This document shows, piece by piece, positions 48,642 to 57,596 of a stretch of DNA of 64,000 bases. A model generated the notes under the pieces. The model was not told the origin of the DNA and made no database searches. It saw only the letters and a list, made by a program, of their open reading frames with translations. This DNA is from Phycisphaerales bacterium (lineage in GTDB: Bacteria; Planctomycetota; Phycisphaerae; Phycisphaerales; UBA5793): the NCBI GenBank assembly GCA_020852515.1, contig JADZAS010000037.1:1-64000 (forward strand), in the 5' to 3' direction. Position 1 is the stretch's first letter; every line of letters begins with the position of its first letter. The position numbers and the translations under genes are program-made.

Positions 48642-50852
48642 ATGGCGACACATCTTCGAGGCTCTCGGGTGCTGGTGCCGGCCACGGTGTTTCTGGTTGT
48701 GGGCGGTTTGTTTGCTGCGCTGTGGCGCGTCGTCGGCGAGCAGGATGCGCGAGACATCCGCCTGCGGAGCCAACTGTCCTCCGAACAGGTGGCGGTGCGG
48801 ATCAAAGAAAAAGTCGAGGTCTGCTTCAACGTGCTCCGGCAGTTCCGCGAGGACTGGGACCGGGGGCAGGTGGAGTCGCGCGAGCAGTTCGAGCAGCGAT
48901 CCGAGTCAATCGTGATTTTCTTTCCCGGGATTGTCGCGCTCGACCTGGTCGATGATTCGGGCGGCGTGATCTGGGCGGTTCCGCTCGCCGACGAGGGCGG
49001 GCAGCGCGTGGGCCGCAACGTGGCATCCAACCCGACGGCGCGCGAAGCGTTTCGCCAGGCGGCCTCGAGCGACTCGATGTGCGTGACGCCCCTGCTTGAT
49101 CTGAGGGATCGCATGCAGGGCGTTGTCGCCTACCTGCCGCTGCGCAGCCAGCCCGACCGTCTCATCGGCGCGTCAGTTCTGGCGCCGGCGCTGATCGAGA
49201 GTTCACTCTCCGTGGCGCTCAAGGACGCGTTCCGCTGGGTCGTGTACGACGGGGAAGAAGTCATCTACGACTCGATGCGGGACGAGAACAGCGGTGTGGG
49301 AGCAATGTTCGCGTTCTCGCCGCCCTTCAAAGTTGCCGACCGGCAGTGGACGGTGGCGCTGACGCCGCTGGAGGGCGCGTCGGGCGGCGTGCAGCAGATG
49401 GGCACGCACCTGATCCTCGTGCTCGGCCTGCTGGCGGCGGCGGGTGTGACTTTTGTTTCTTCGCGTCTCATGTCGAGCCAAGAGCGGCTTCGCGACAACG
49501 AAGAGCGGCTGCGCGCCGTGGCCGAACACATCCCGGGTGTCGTCTACTCGTACGAGTCGTCGCCGGGCCGGCCGCGTTCGCTCATCTACCTCGGGCCGGG
49601 GCTGGATGTGATCCTCGGGCCGAAAACAGCCGCGCGCGTGGAGCAACGATTTGACGCCTTGTTCGAGCTGCTGCATCCGGACGATCGGCCGCGCATTGCC
49701 GAGGCCGCCACGCGAGGCGCCGCCCGGGGTGAAACGGTGGATTGCGAGGCGCGGCTGTTGACAGACGACGGCAGCTACCGCTGGATCCGCACCCTCAGCC
49801 GCCCGCTCATCGTTGATCGGGATCGGACGCGATGGCACATCGTGCTCATCGACATTTCCGAGCATCGCCGCGCGCTCGATGCGCTGCGCGAGAGCGAAGA
49901 GCGCTACCGGCTGCTGGTCGAGTCGAGCCCGGTGGGCGTGATGATTCACCGCGGCATGAAGTTCGAGTTTGTGAATCCGGCGGCGGCGCGGCTGCTGGGC
50001 TACGACCGCGCCGAAGATCTCATCGGCCAGCACGTAAACGTGACCGTCCCCGCCGACTCCCGTGAGACGGTCCGCGAGCGGATTCGTCAACTGGACGCCG
50101 ACTACACCCCGCATCGCTACGGCGACGAGCGCCTCCTGCGGCGCGACGGCACGGAGATCGACGTTGAAGTCATTGCCAGCACGATCATCTTCGGCGGTGA
50201 GCCGGCGAGGCAGGTGCTCATCCTCGACACCTCCGAGCAGCGCCAGATCGAGCAGCGCCAGCGCCTGCTCATGCAGGAACTCGATCACCGCGTGAAGAAC
50301 AACCTCGCGTCGGTGCTGGCCCTGCTCGATCAGACCGCCGCGAGCACCAGCGACATCGAGGAGTTCCGCGCCCGGTTCGCCAATCGCATCAAGGCGATGG
50401 CGCGAACGCACGAGATGCTCGCGCGGGCCAAGTGGAGCGGCGTGCGAATGATCGACACGATCCAGCTGTGCCTGGCGCCGCTCATCGTGGAGGGTTCGGA
50501 CCGCATTCGCGTCAGCGGCCCGTCGCTGCTCGTGCGGCCTCGCTCGGCGGTGCCGCTCGGGCTGGCGCTGCACGAGCTGGCGACGAACGCGCTCAAGTAC
50601 GGCTCGCTCTCGACCCCGGGCGGGCGCATCGACATCTCCTGGACGCGCGAAAATGGCGCCGTCTCCATCTGCTGGTCCGAGAGCGGCGGGCCGCCGGCGC
50701 AGTGCCCGGCCGAACTCGGCGTGGGGCTGCGCCTGGTGCGGGGACTGGTCGAATTCGAACTCGGCGGCAGCGCCGCTTTCGACTTCACCTCCGCCGGACT
50801 CGCGTGCACGCTGCGCATCGACGCGGCGGCCTTAACGCAGGAGCCCGCCTGA
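48642..50852 (+). CDS. Membrane sensor histidine kinase (HWE/HisKA_2 type)
   Basis: A 736-residue sensor kinase. A membrane helix at about 10-30 precedes an extracytoplasmic sensor domain of about 210 residues, and a second helix at about 257-275. Two PAS domains (about 290-415 and 425-545) follow. The HisKA_2-type dimerisation helix contains LDHRVKNN with the phosphorylated His549, and an HATPase domain (LALHELATNALKYGSLS, N-box) ends the protein. Such kinases often lack a partner regulator next door, as here. Divergent from the VWA gene. A terminator-like hairpin overlaps its stop. Confidence 0.88.
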   Translation: MATHLRGSRVLVPATVFLVVGGLFAALWRVVGEQDARDIRLRSQLSSEQVAVRIKEKVEVCFNVLRQFREDWDRGQVESREQFEQRSESIVIFFPGIVALDLVDDSGGVIWAVPLADEGGQRVGRNVASNPTAREAFRQAASSDSMCVTPLLDLRDRMQGVVAYLPLRSQPDRLIGASVLAPALIESSLSVALKDAFRWVVYDGEEVIYDSMRDENSGVGAMFAFSPPFKVADRQWTVALTPLEGASGGVQQMGTHLILVLGLLAAAGVTFVSSRLMSSQERLRDNEERLRAVAEHIPGVVYSYESSPGRPRSLIYLGPGLDVILGPKTAARVEQRFDALFELLHPDDRPRIAEAATRGAARGETVDCEARLLTDDGSYRWIRTLSRPLIVDRDRTRWHIVLIDISEHRRALDALRESEERYRLLVESSPVGVMIHRGMKFEFVNPAAARLLGYDRAEDLIGQHVNVTVPADSRETVRERIRQLDADYTPHRYGDERLLRRDGTEIDVEVIASTIIFGGEPARQVLILDTSEQRQIEQRQRLLMQELDHRVKNNLASVLALLDQTAASTSDIEEFRARFANRIKAMARTHEMLARAKWSGVRMIDTIQLCLAPLIVEGSDRIRVSGPSLLVRPRSAVPLGLALHELATNALKYGSLSTPGGRIDISWTRENGAVSICWSESGGPPAQCPAELGVGLRLVRGLVEFELGGSAAFDFTSAGLACTLRIDAAALTQEPA

Positions 50853-50867
50853 AGACCAGGCGGGCTC
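50841..50867. terminator. Terminator hairpin between convergent genes
   Basis: GAGCCCGCCT (50841-50850) and AGGCGGGCTC (50858-50867) form a perfect 10-bp stem with a 7-base loop. It overlaps the stop codon of the kinase and lies 40 bases from the convergent gene ending at 50907. It has no U-run. Confidence 0.5.
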
Positions 50868-50906
50868 GCCGTGCGGATGAGAAGTGCAAGACTGGTGCAG
50901 CGAAGA

Positions 50907-52280
50907 TCAGCGGAACGTGTAACGCAGCACGTTGCTCACCTCGCACCGCGCCGGATCGATCGCCTGAAGATACACGGTCCGCCCGCGGGCGGCAGCGGGT
51001 ACGTTGACTCGCAGCGTGGCCTGCTGATTGGCGTCGGCGACGGCGCTGCCGGTGAGGCGCGGCTCCGCGATGCCGAGATTCACTCCGGGGCAGCCGGGCA
51101 CGCCGCTCGAGCCCATCGCAAAGCCGACGATGAAGTAGATGCGGCTGCCGGGCGCGGCGCTCACGGCAATGAGTTCGTTGCTGGCGCCGGCGCCCTGGCC
51201 GCGCGGCCCGAGAATCGTCAACTCTTCGGGAATGAGCAGCACCGGCTGTGAACCGTACCCATTCGGGTCGTCGGTTGCGTCGGCGAGGATCACGCCCGTC
51301 TCGTTGATGCCCTTGGCGCGGAGCACGTGCCACTGCGCGTGGGCCGGCGCGAGCAGATCGGTCAGCCAGGTGACCTGTCCGCTTTCATAGATCCACCCCT
51401 GCTTGGGCTCCTGGAATGACTCGTAGTTGCCGACGACCTGACCGCGGTCATTGACGTCGTTGGAAATCGCGCTGGAGACGGATGGATCCCAATTGCCAAT
51501 GTCGGTGCGCACCCACTGGCCGTTTTCCTTTGTCCAGAGGACGGCGGAGTCGAAGTAGGACACGAGCGGCCCGGCGCCGACGAACATGGTGCCCGAGTCG
51601 TTGATGGCCGTGGCGAGCAGGCCGTCGAGGTACGTCGGCGTCCAGCCCGATTGGCCCGGCTCCCACACGGTCGTGGCGCCGAAGTAGCGGTTGCTCTGCC
51701 CGACGATGATGCCGTTCTCACTGATGTCGGTCGCCTGGCCGGCGCCGAGATTGATGTACTGGCCGCCGCTGACGACGAATGCATCGCCATTGGGGTGCCC
51801 GCCGGGCGGATAGTAGAAGCCGACCACCTGGTCGCGCTCGTTGAGTCCCTGCGCGTAGGTGTAACTGTGGTGTGGATCGATGAGCCAGTGGTTGGTCTGC
51901 CCGTCCCAGAGGAACGCCTGCGGCCAGATCACGCCCCACTCGTACATCCAGCCGGTGATGTGGGCTTTGTCGTTGATGGCATAGCCCGAGGTGTAGATGC
52001 CTTCGATTTCGGTAAGGATGGTGACCTCGCCGTCGGCGTAGTGGAACGGGCGAACCTGCTGGTTCATGAGCACGCCGCCGGTGACTTCGTTCGAGTTGTT
52101 CAGGCCCAGGCCGTCCGCGCTGGTGGCGCCGTTGGGCAGCGGCAGGGGAACGACGCGATAGCGGCGGTCGCCCGCGGAGGCCTCGGCGGCGAGGGCGGCG
52201 CTGAGGGCGAGCGCGGCGGCGAGCAGGAGGCGCTGGGGTCGCGCGGCAGGGGTGCGGTGCTTGACGGTCGTGGCGTTCAT
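50907..52280 (-). CDS. Secreted HAF-repeat-like beta protein
   Basis: A 457-residue exported protein with a signal peptide (about residues 1-36, ending AEASAG). The body has repeated motifs in which a strand is followed by INDxxxxxG or LNERDQVVGF, as in HAF-repeat extracellular proteins (AINDKAHITGWMYEWG, GLNERDQVVGFYY, ISENGIIVGQS, DVNDRGQVVGNY). The last 85 residues form a separate domain ending VYLQAIDPARCEVSNVLRYT, very similar to the end of the FG-GAP protein at 7850. The ATG has GGAGGAATCC upstream. Function unknown, surface-located. Confidence 0.75.
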   Translation of the reverse strand: MNATTVKHRTPAARPQRLLLAAALALSAALAAEASAGDRRYRVVPLPLPNGATSADGLGLNNSNEVTGGVLMNQQVRPFHYADGEVTILTEIEGIYTSGYAINDKAHITGWMYEWGVIWPQAFLWDGQTNHWLIDPHHSYTYAQGLNERDQVVGFYYPPGGHPNGDAFVVSGGQYINLGAGQATDISENGIIVGQSNRYFGATTVWEPGQSGWTPTYLDGLLATAINDSGTMFVGAGPLVSYFDSAVLWTKENGQWVRTDIGNWDPSVSSAISNDVNDRGQVVGNYESFQEPKQGWIYESGQVTWLTDLLAPAHAQWHVLRAKGINETGVILADATDDPNGYGSQPVLLIPEELTILGPRGQGAGASNELIAVSAAPGSRIYFIVGFAMGSSGVPGCPGVNLGIAEPRLTGSAVADANQQATLRVNVPAAARGRTVYLQAIDPARCEVSNVLRYTFR

Positions 52281-52448
52281 GGTGGATTCCTCCCGGCGCC
52301 GCCGATGGCGGGCCTGTTTCACTCGGGAATGGCGGGTTCGATCCGCTTTTTGCGCGCGGCCGACCCGGCACTGCATCGGATATGTCCCGGCGTGTGGGCG
52401 GTCTTGCAGACGGGACGATTGTTTTTGGCCGAATCGGCTGTCGCGTGC

Positions 52449-52841
52449 TTACACTCGGCGCACAAACCGTTCGAGCAGCCGGATGAGCAGGCTGAGCATT
52501 ACGGCCATGACGGCGGCGGGTACGGCCCCGAGCAGGGTCAGACGCGAGTCGTTGCGGGCCAGTCCGCGGGCGATGAAGTCGCCAAGTCCGCCCGCGCCGA
52601 TGTAGGTCGAGAGCGTGGCGATGCCGACGGTGAGTACCGTCCGGGCGCGGATACCCGCGATGATCACCGGCGCCGCCAGCGGCACCTCGCGCAGGGAGGT
52701 GTTGAGGACGATCGGCAGCAGGGCGTAGAGCACGAGCGCCGTCACGGCCGGGGCTCTTCCGAGCAAGCCATACAGCGCAAAGAGAAAAGCGAGCATCGCC
52801 AGGCTCGGGATGGTCTTGGTGAGATGTTCAATGAGAATCAC
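52449..52841 (-). pseudogene. Degraded ABC permease (OpuB/ProW type)
   Basis: A 130-residue frame resembling the C-terminal half of glycine-betaine/carnitine-type ABC permeases: KTIPSLAMLAFLFALYGLLG, ALVLYALLPIVLNT, then PLAAPVIIAGIRARTVLTVG and ATLSTYIGAGGLGDFIARGL. Compared with the family it lacks the N-terminal membrane helices and, internally, about 30 residues between LPIVLNT and PLAAPV. That is where the cytoplasmic EAA loop that docks the ATPase should be. A protein with these losses could not couple to an ATPase. No ABC ATPase or substrate-binding gene is nearby. Confidence 0.65.
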
Positions 52842-53041
52842 TCGCGCAAGCCTCCGGGCGCGGTGGAGAAATAATGCAGTACTCTGGTTCAGGGAGTTTT
52901 AGGCGGCCACTCCGCGTTCGGAGGGAAGAAATGGCAAACAGGTGGTCCGCCCTGACGGCATGATCCGATCAGCCGTGCTACAGATCATGCAGATAATCGC
53001 CGGTCGTTCCGAGGCCGCGTCGTGAAGAAAGAGAGAGAACC

Positions 53042-53698
53042 ATGAATTACTCGCGCGTTTCCTGTTACGCAGCTCTGCTGGCCGCGCTGATGCTCACCGG
53101 GTGCCAGAAGGCCTACTACGGCACGATGGAGGCTTTTGGTGTGCACAAGCGCGAGATCCTCGTCGATCGAGTCGAGGAGGCTCGCGATGACCAGGAGGAG
53201 GCAAAGGAGGAGTTCCAGACGGCGCTGGATAAGTTCACTTCCGTCGTGACCGTGCCTTCGAGCGAACTCCGGGCCAAATACGATGAACTCAACGCGCAAC
53301 TCAAACGCTGCGACGGCAAGGCCGAGGATGTGCGCGATCGGATCGCCGCGATCGAGAGCGTCGCCGAGGCGCTCTTCAGCGAGTGGGAAGCGGAACTCGA
53401 ACAGTATTCGAGCGCCGATCTGCGGCGGCGCAGCGAGGCGACGCTTGAGCAGACGCGCGATCGCTACGACGAACTCATGCGCGCGATGAAGCGTGCCGAG
53501 TCGAAGATGGAGCCGGTGCTCGTCGCGTTTAACGACCAGGTGCTCTTTCTCAAGCACAACCTCAATGCGCAGGCGATCGCGTCGCTGCAGGGCGAGGTGG
53601 CCGGAATCGAAAATGATGTCGCCGCCCTGATCGCCGAGATGACGGCGGCGATCGCCGAGGCCAACGAGTTCATCAGCCAGATGAACGACGAGAGTTAG
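53042..53698 (+). CDS. DUF2959-like coiled-coil lipoprotein
   Basis: A 218-residue lipoprotein with signal peptide and lipobox (LMLTGC, residues 16-21). The mature protein starts QKAYYGTMEAFGVHKREILVDRV, then becomes a long heptad-rich coiled coil (about residues 40-210). This layout matches the DUF2959 family. The ATG at 53042 has AGAGAGAACC upstream. Function unknown. Likely periplasmic and anchored. Confidence 0.8.
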   Translation: MNYSRVSCYAALLAALMLTGCQKAYYGTMEAFGVHKREILVDRVEEARDDQEEAKEEFQTALDKFTSVVTVPSSELRAKYDELNAQLKRCDGKAEDVRDRIAAIESVAEALFSEWEAELEQYSSADLRRRSEATLEQTRDRYDELMRAMKRAESKMEPVLVAFNDQVLFLKHNLNAQAIASLQGEVAGIENDVAALIAEMTAAIAEANEFISQMNDES

Positions 53699-53714
53699 CT
53701 CCTGCGCAAGAGAA

Positions 53715-53740
53715 CGCGGCTCCGGGATTCCGGAGCCGCG
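53715..53740. terminator. Bidirectional terminator hairpin
   Basis: CGCGGCTCCGG (53715-53725) and CCGGAGCCGCG (53730-53740) form a perfect 11-bp stem with a 4-base loop between convergent genes ending at 53698 and 53776. Confidence 0.65.
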
Positions 53741-53775
53741 CTGGACATGATGGTGCCGAATTGGGAGATGCGACC

Positions 53776-54585
53776 TCAGCCGCCGCCGTTGCCGCCTCCG
53801 TTGCCATTTCCACCGCCACCGCCGGGACCGCGGCCGCCGCCGCGCCCACCGGGTGCGGGCGCCGGGCGCTCGTTGGCTTCTTCCTCTTCATTCTGGAACT
53901 GGTCGTGGCCTTCCTTCTGGACGGCAAGGAGCTTTTCGAGCGCCGCCTTCGAACCGGCCGAGTCGCCGGCGATGATGGCCTCTTCCAGGACGATCGCGGC
54001 CTTGATGGCCTTGATGATGGCCAGCCGCACGTCGCGCGTGTAGGTGGCGGTGTCGCTGCCGTATTTCTCTTTGGCCTGCGGGGCCATGTGCTCGGGGTCG
54101 ATGAGCTGCTTGGCGCCGATGAGCGACGCCTCGATGACGCCGATGCGCGTGAGATCATCCGCCTGCGTCTCGGCGGTGAATGAGGTGCGGCGCAGTGCTC
54201 GAAGCGCCTGGCCGGCCTGGCGCATGTGGCTCTCGAACGTGGCGGGCGGCCCACCTTCGCCGCCGCGGGGCTGGCCGACGCCGGCGCCGCCGCGCGGCCG
54301 GCTTTCGAAATAGGTCTTGAGTTCTTCGCGCGTCAGGAAGCCATCCTGGTCGGCGTCGGCGACCGGGAACATCTGCTCGACGAAGCGGCCGGGCATTTCA
54401 TCCTTTGCGAGTTTGCCGTCGCTGTTGGCGTCGTTCTCCATCATGCGCTCGACGACGGCGTCCACGTCGAACGGTCGCTCGCCCGGCGGCGGGCCGCCTT
54501 CGCCCCCGCCCTGGGCCAGAGTGGAAGTCGTCAGGAACGCGCCGGCGATGACCGCCGCGAGTGTGGCTGCTTTGAATGTCCGCAT
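53776..54585 (-). CDS. EF-hand calcium-binding secreted protein
   Basis: A 269-residue exported protein with a signal peptide (about residues 1-24, ending TSTLAQ). Two EF-hand loops lie close together, DANSDGKLAKDE (about residues 52-63) and DADQDGFLTREE (about 76-87). A helical region of about 110 residues follows, and a very Gly/Pro/Asn-rich C-terminal tail completes the protein. It should bind calcium outside the cytoplasm. The ATG has GAGGAGAAATC upstream. Similar EF-hand proteins with low-complexity tails are common in planctomycetes. Role unknown. Confidence 0.8.
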   Translation of the reverse strand: MRTFKAATLAAVIAGAFLTTSTLAQGGGEGGPPPGERPFDVDAVVERMMENDANSDGKLAKDEMPGRFVEQMFPVADADQDGFLTREELKTYFESRPRGGAGVGQPRGGEGGPPATFESHMRQAGQALRALRRTSFTAETQADDLTRIGVIEASLIGAKQLIDPEHMAPQAKEKYGSDTATYTRDVRLAIIKAIKAAIVLEEAIIAGDSAGSKAALEKLLAVQKEGHDQFQNEEEEANERPAPAPGGRGGGRGPGGGGGNGNGGGNGGG

Positions 54586-54727
54586 TTGATTTCTCCTCGT
54601 GAATGCAAGGTGTAGTTGACAGATGGATGCTCTGTCCGCACAACGGCGGATCAGCAAGGCTATTGCTCCTGTTCGCGCCGGTGAACTGCTCATCTACCGC
54701 ACCGGACCATCGCCGGTTGCGGGCTGG

Positions 54728-56431
54728 TCACTCGGGCTGGCGATTGGGGTCCGTGTATTGCGGGTACCACATCGCGTTTTCCACGGTCTCTTCGATCGAT
54801 TCATCCCGCAGCAGCCGGCCGAGATCGAGTCGCTTGGCCTCGCGCACCACCGCAATCGCGATGCGTTTCGAGACGTGGCGCAGGTCCCCCTGGTCGGGGT
54901 AAAGTGCGCCTGCCGCCAAGCGCTCGGCGGAGATGCAGTCAGCCAGCGCGCGGGCGGCGACGAGGAACATCGAGTCAGTAACCTGCCGCGCTTCGGCGAT
55001 GATGCAGCCCAGGCCGAGACCCGGGAAGACGAAGACGTTGTTGCCCTGGCCGATCACGTGCCGCCTGCCGTTGTACTCGACCGGATTGAATGGGCTGCCC
55101 GTAGCGATGAGGGCCCGCCCGTCGGTCCAGCGGATTGCTTCTTCAGGCGTGCACTCGGCTTTGGACGTGGGGTTCGAGAAGGGCATGATGATGGGCCGCT
55201 GCACGTGTTTCGCCATTTCGCGGATGACGTCTTCGGTGAACACGCCGGGTTCGGCAGTGGTGCCGATGAGAATGGTCGGTTTGACGCGCGCGACGACTTC
55301 GAGCAGCTCAAATGGACCATTGCCGCGCAGGTCGCATGCGTCGAGGTCCTGTCGATCCCACGCGAAGGCGCGCTTGTGCGCATCGCGGATCATGCGCTCG
55401 CTGAAGATCAGCCCGCGACTGTCGAGGAAGGCCTGGGCGCGTCGGATGGTGGTTTCGGTCGCGCCTTCCTCGCGCATCGCGTCGCGCACGAGCCGACCGA
55501 TGCCCACGCCCGCGGCGCCGGCGCCGAGATAGACGATGCGCTGGTCGCACAAACGCTCGCCGGTCTGGCGCAGCGCGGCGAGGATGCCGCCGGTCGCCAC
55601 CGCCGCCGTACCCTGAATGTCATCATTGAAACTCGTGATGCGCAGGTGATATCGATCGAGCACCTGGAACGCCGTGTTCTTGTGGAAATCCTCCCATTGC
55701 AGCAGCGCGCGCGGGAAGACTCCGGCGACGGCTTCGACGAACGCCTCGATGAATTCTTCGTACGGCTGGCCGCGCAGCCGGCGGTGCCTCCAGCCGCGGT
55801 AGAACGGGTCGTTGAGCAGTTCGGCGTTGTCCGTGCCGACGTCGAGGCTGATGGGCAGGCACTGCGACGGGTGGATCCCGGCCGCGGCGGTGTAGAGCGA
55901 GAGTTTGCCCACGGGAATGCCCATGCCGCCCGCGCCCTGGTCGCCCAGGCCGAGGATGCGTTCGTTGTCCGTCGCGACGATGAGCCGGATGTTGCTGTCG
56001 GGCGAATTGCGCAGCACTTCGGCGATGCGGTCAATCTGGTCCGGGGTGATCCACAGGCCGCGCGGCTGGCGCATGATGTGGCTGTAGCGCTGGCAGGCCA
56101 AGCCGACGACAGGCGTGTAGACGATGGGCATGAGTTCCGGCAGGTTTTCGATGAGCAGCCGGTAGAAGAGCGTTTCGTTGCGCTCGCGAAGCGCATCGAG
56201 GCCGATGAACTTCTCGAGGTCATCGCGCTTGGCGCGGAGGTGTTCGAGTTCGAGCGTGACCTGCTCCTCGATGGTCTGCACCGCGGGCGGCAGCAGGCCT
56301 TCGAGGTGAAACTCGCGCCGCTCGTCCACGGTGAAGGCGCAGTCCTTGTTGGTGCGGGGGTTGCGGAGCAGCGCCTGCCCGGTGGCGACGGCGGGCGTAG
56401 CGTGACGACGCGGCATCTGAACGACTGACAT
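54728..56431 (-). CDS. NAD-dependent malic enzyme
   Basis: A 567-residue malic enzyme of the large (SfcA/MaeA) type, which oxidatively decarboxylates malate to pyruvate. The N-terminal domain contains [20 protein letters not shown], including the catalytic Tyr, and [19 protein letters not shown] contains the catalytic Lys. The metal-binding segment is [13 protein letters not shown]...[11 protein letters not shown]. The Rossmann fold has [15 protein letters not shown]. The C-terminal half includes [15 protein letters not shown]. The ATG at 56431 has AAAGGAACC upstream. NAD specificity is inferred from size and motifs. Complete. Confidence 0.93.
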   Translation of the reverse strand: MSVVQMPRRHATPAVATGQALLRNPRTNKDCAFTVDERREFHLEGLLPPAVQTIEEQVTLELEHLRAKRDDLEKFIGLDALRERNETLFYRLLIENLPELMPIVYTPVVGLACQRYSHIMRQPRGLWITPDQIDRIAEVLRNSPDSNIRLIVATDNERILGLGDQGAGGMGIPVGKLSLYTAAAGIHPSQCLPISLDVGTDNAELLNDPFYRGWRHRRLRGQPYEEFIEAFVEAVAGVFPRALLQWEDFHKNTAFQVLDRYHLRITSFNDDIQGTAAVATGGILAALRQTGERLCDQRIVYLGAGAAGVGIGRLVRDAMREEGATETTIRRAQAFLDSRGLIFSERMIRDAHKRAFAWDRQDLDACDLRGNGPFELLEVVARVKPTILIGTTAEPGVFTEDVIREMAKHVQRPIIMPFSNPTSKAECTPEEAIRWTDGRALIATGSPFNPVEYNGRRHVIGQGNNVFVFPGLGLGCIIAEARQVTDSMFLVAARALADCISAERLAAGALYPDQGDLRHVSKRIAIAVVREAKRLDLGRLLRDESIEETVENAMWYPQYTDPNRQPE

Positions 56432-56705
56432 GGGTGGTTCCTTTCCGGCGACCGGACGATTCGCTCCGGCGGCGGCCAGAGGAACGTCGGGCGTTACGAA
56501 GGAACGATCGCCGCGCAGCGTCGCGGGACCAGAGAGAATCGGACCCCGATTCTTGCCGAGCCCGCGGCCCCACCTGGTGCGTGAAATCGGCCAGCGGGTC
56601 CGGAAAGTGGGTAGGCAAGAGCAGCATCTCGGCATCCCGAATGCAACAACGTGAGCATTCCCGCCGCCTCCGCTCTCCGCGCGGAGGCGGCTGTCTGCGC
56701 CGTTT

Positions 56706-57581
56706 TCAGGAGCCAGCGAGGCGAGAGAGGGCGCCAACCAGGCGATTCAGCGCCTCGGCGCCATGGTGAAAGTGCAGTGAAGGCTCGATGAGTTCGAGTT
56801 CGGAGAGCAGAATCACGCCATCGGTACGCTCCACCACGTCGATGCGCGCGAACAGCACATCTTGTTTCGCGGCGTCAAGCGTGGCCCTGGCAAAGGCGAC
56901 ATGCCGCGGATCGAGCCTGGAACATGGTTCGACCCGTTCAACGCCGCCATCGAAGCGAGGGGTCTTGCGAATGGCGTGAGTTACCTTCCCGTCGATCCAG
57001 ACAATGGAAACCTCACCACCCGCGTTGACTTCTTCAATGAACGGCTGAACGAGCATATCGCGACATGCGACCTCTTCGCGCAAGAACGACTCCGCGGCGT
57101 CGGTCTCACCCGTGCCAAAGCGGCGCGTCTTCCACGATGCGGCCGAAACAGCAGGCTTAATGACGATTTGCGTCGAGTCGAGGACGCTGATGGACTCCGT
57201 GACGGTCTGTGGCGATCCGCGCCGGATCAGCGCTGTGGGAATGATCGGCACGCCCGCCTCGGCCAGTTGAAACAGGTAGCGCTTGTGCATGTTCCACAGG
57301 ACCGTGGAGAGTGGGTTACAGAGCACGGACTCTGACGCCGCGCGCCGCAGCCAGGCCGCGAATTGGTCGGGCCGTTTGTGGTAGTCCCACGTGGCGCGCA
57401 GCACACAGACGTCGAAGTTCGCGGGATCGTGCGCCGGGTCATCGCTGTCCCAGTGAAGCACCTGCGCCTCGAACCCCGCATCGCGCAGCGCGGCGAGCAG
57501 CGGCGCTTCGTCGAAGTCCGGCTCGGGCAACTCCTGCATGCCGACAAGCGCCATGCGCCGAGGTGAGCGGTTTCGGGGCAT
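56706..57581 (-). CDS. ATP-grasp domain protein (DcsG/RimK-like)
   Basis: A 291-residue ATP-grasp ligase. Features are an N-terminal Rossmann-like domain ([20 protein letters not shown]), the ATP-binding glycine-rich region [20 protein letters not shown], and the acidic metal ligands in [16 protein letters not shown]. This sequence family includes DcsG, which ligates two amino-acid-like groups in D-cycloserine synthesis, and glutathione-synthetase-like enzymes. The substrate is unknown. It is 16 bases downstream-side of the GH172 gene's stop, in the opposite reading order, so they are likely separate units on the same strand. Confidence 0.75.
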   Translation of the reverse strand: MPRNRSPRRMALVGMQELPEPDFDEAPLLAALRDAGFEAQVLHWDSDDPAHDPANFDVCVLRATWDYHKRPDQFAAWLRRAASESVLCNPLSTVLWNMHKRYLFQLAEAGVPIIPTALIRRGSPQTVTESISVLDSTQIVIKPAVSAASWKTRRFGTGETDAAESFLREEVACRDMLVQPFIEEVNAGGEVSIVWIDGKVTHAIRKTPRFDGGVERVEPCSRLDPRHVAFARATLDAAKQDVLFARIDVVERTDGVILLSELELIEPSLHFHHGAEALNRLVGALSRLAGS

Positions 57582-57596
57582 CGTGAACAGCGCAGG

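Noticed and set aside
52397-52440. CGGGACGATTGTTTTTGGCC as another RAYT-element end
   Set aside because: Only the first six bases and a T-run resemble the element; too few matches to call it a copy.
53747-54043. Proline-rich frame near the EF-hand gene
   Set aside because: It is the complement of the Gly-rich tail of the EF-hand protein and has no start signal.
54623-56428. 601-codon open frame opposite the malic enzyme
   Set aside because: Shadow frame with His/Arg/Glu-rich composition and no motif. The minus strand encodes a complete malic enzyme.
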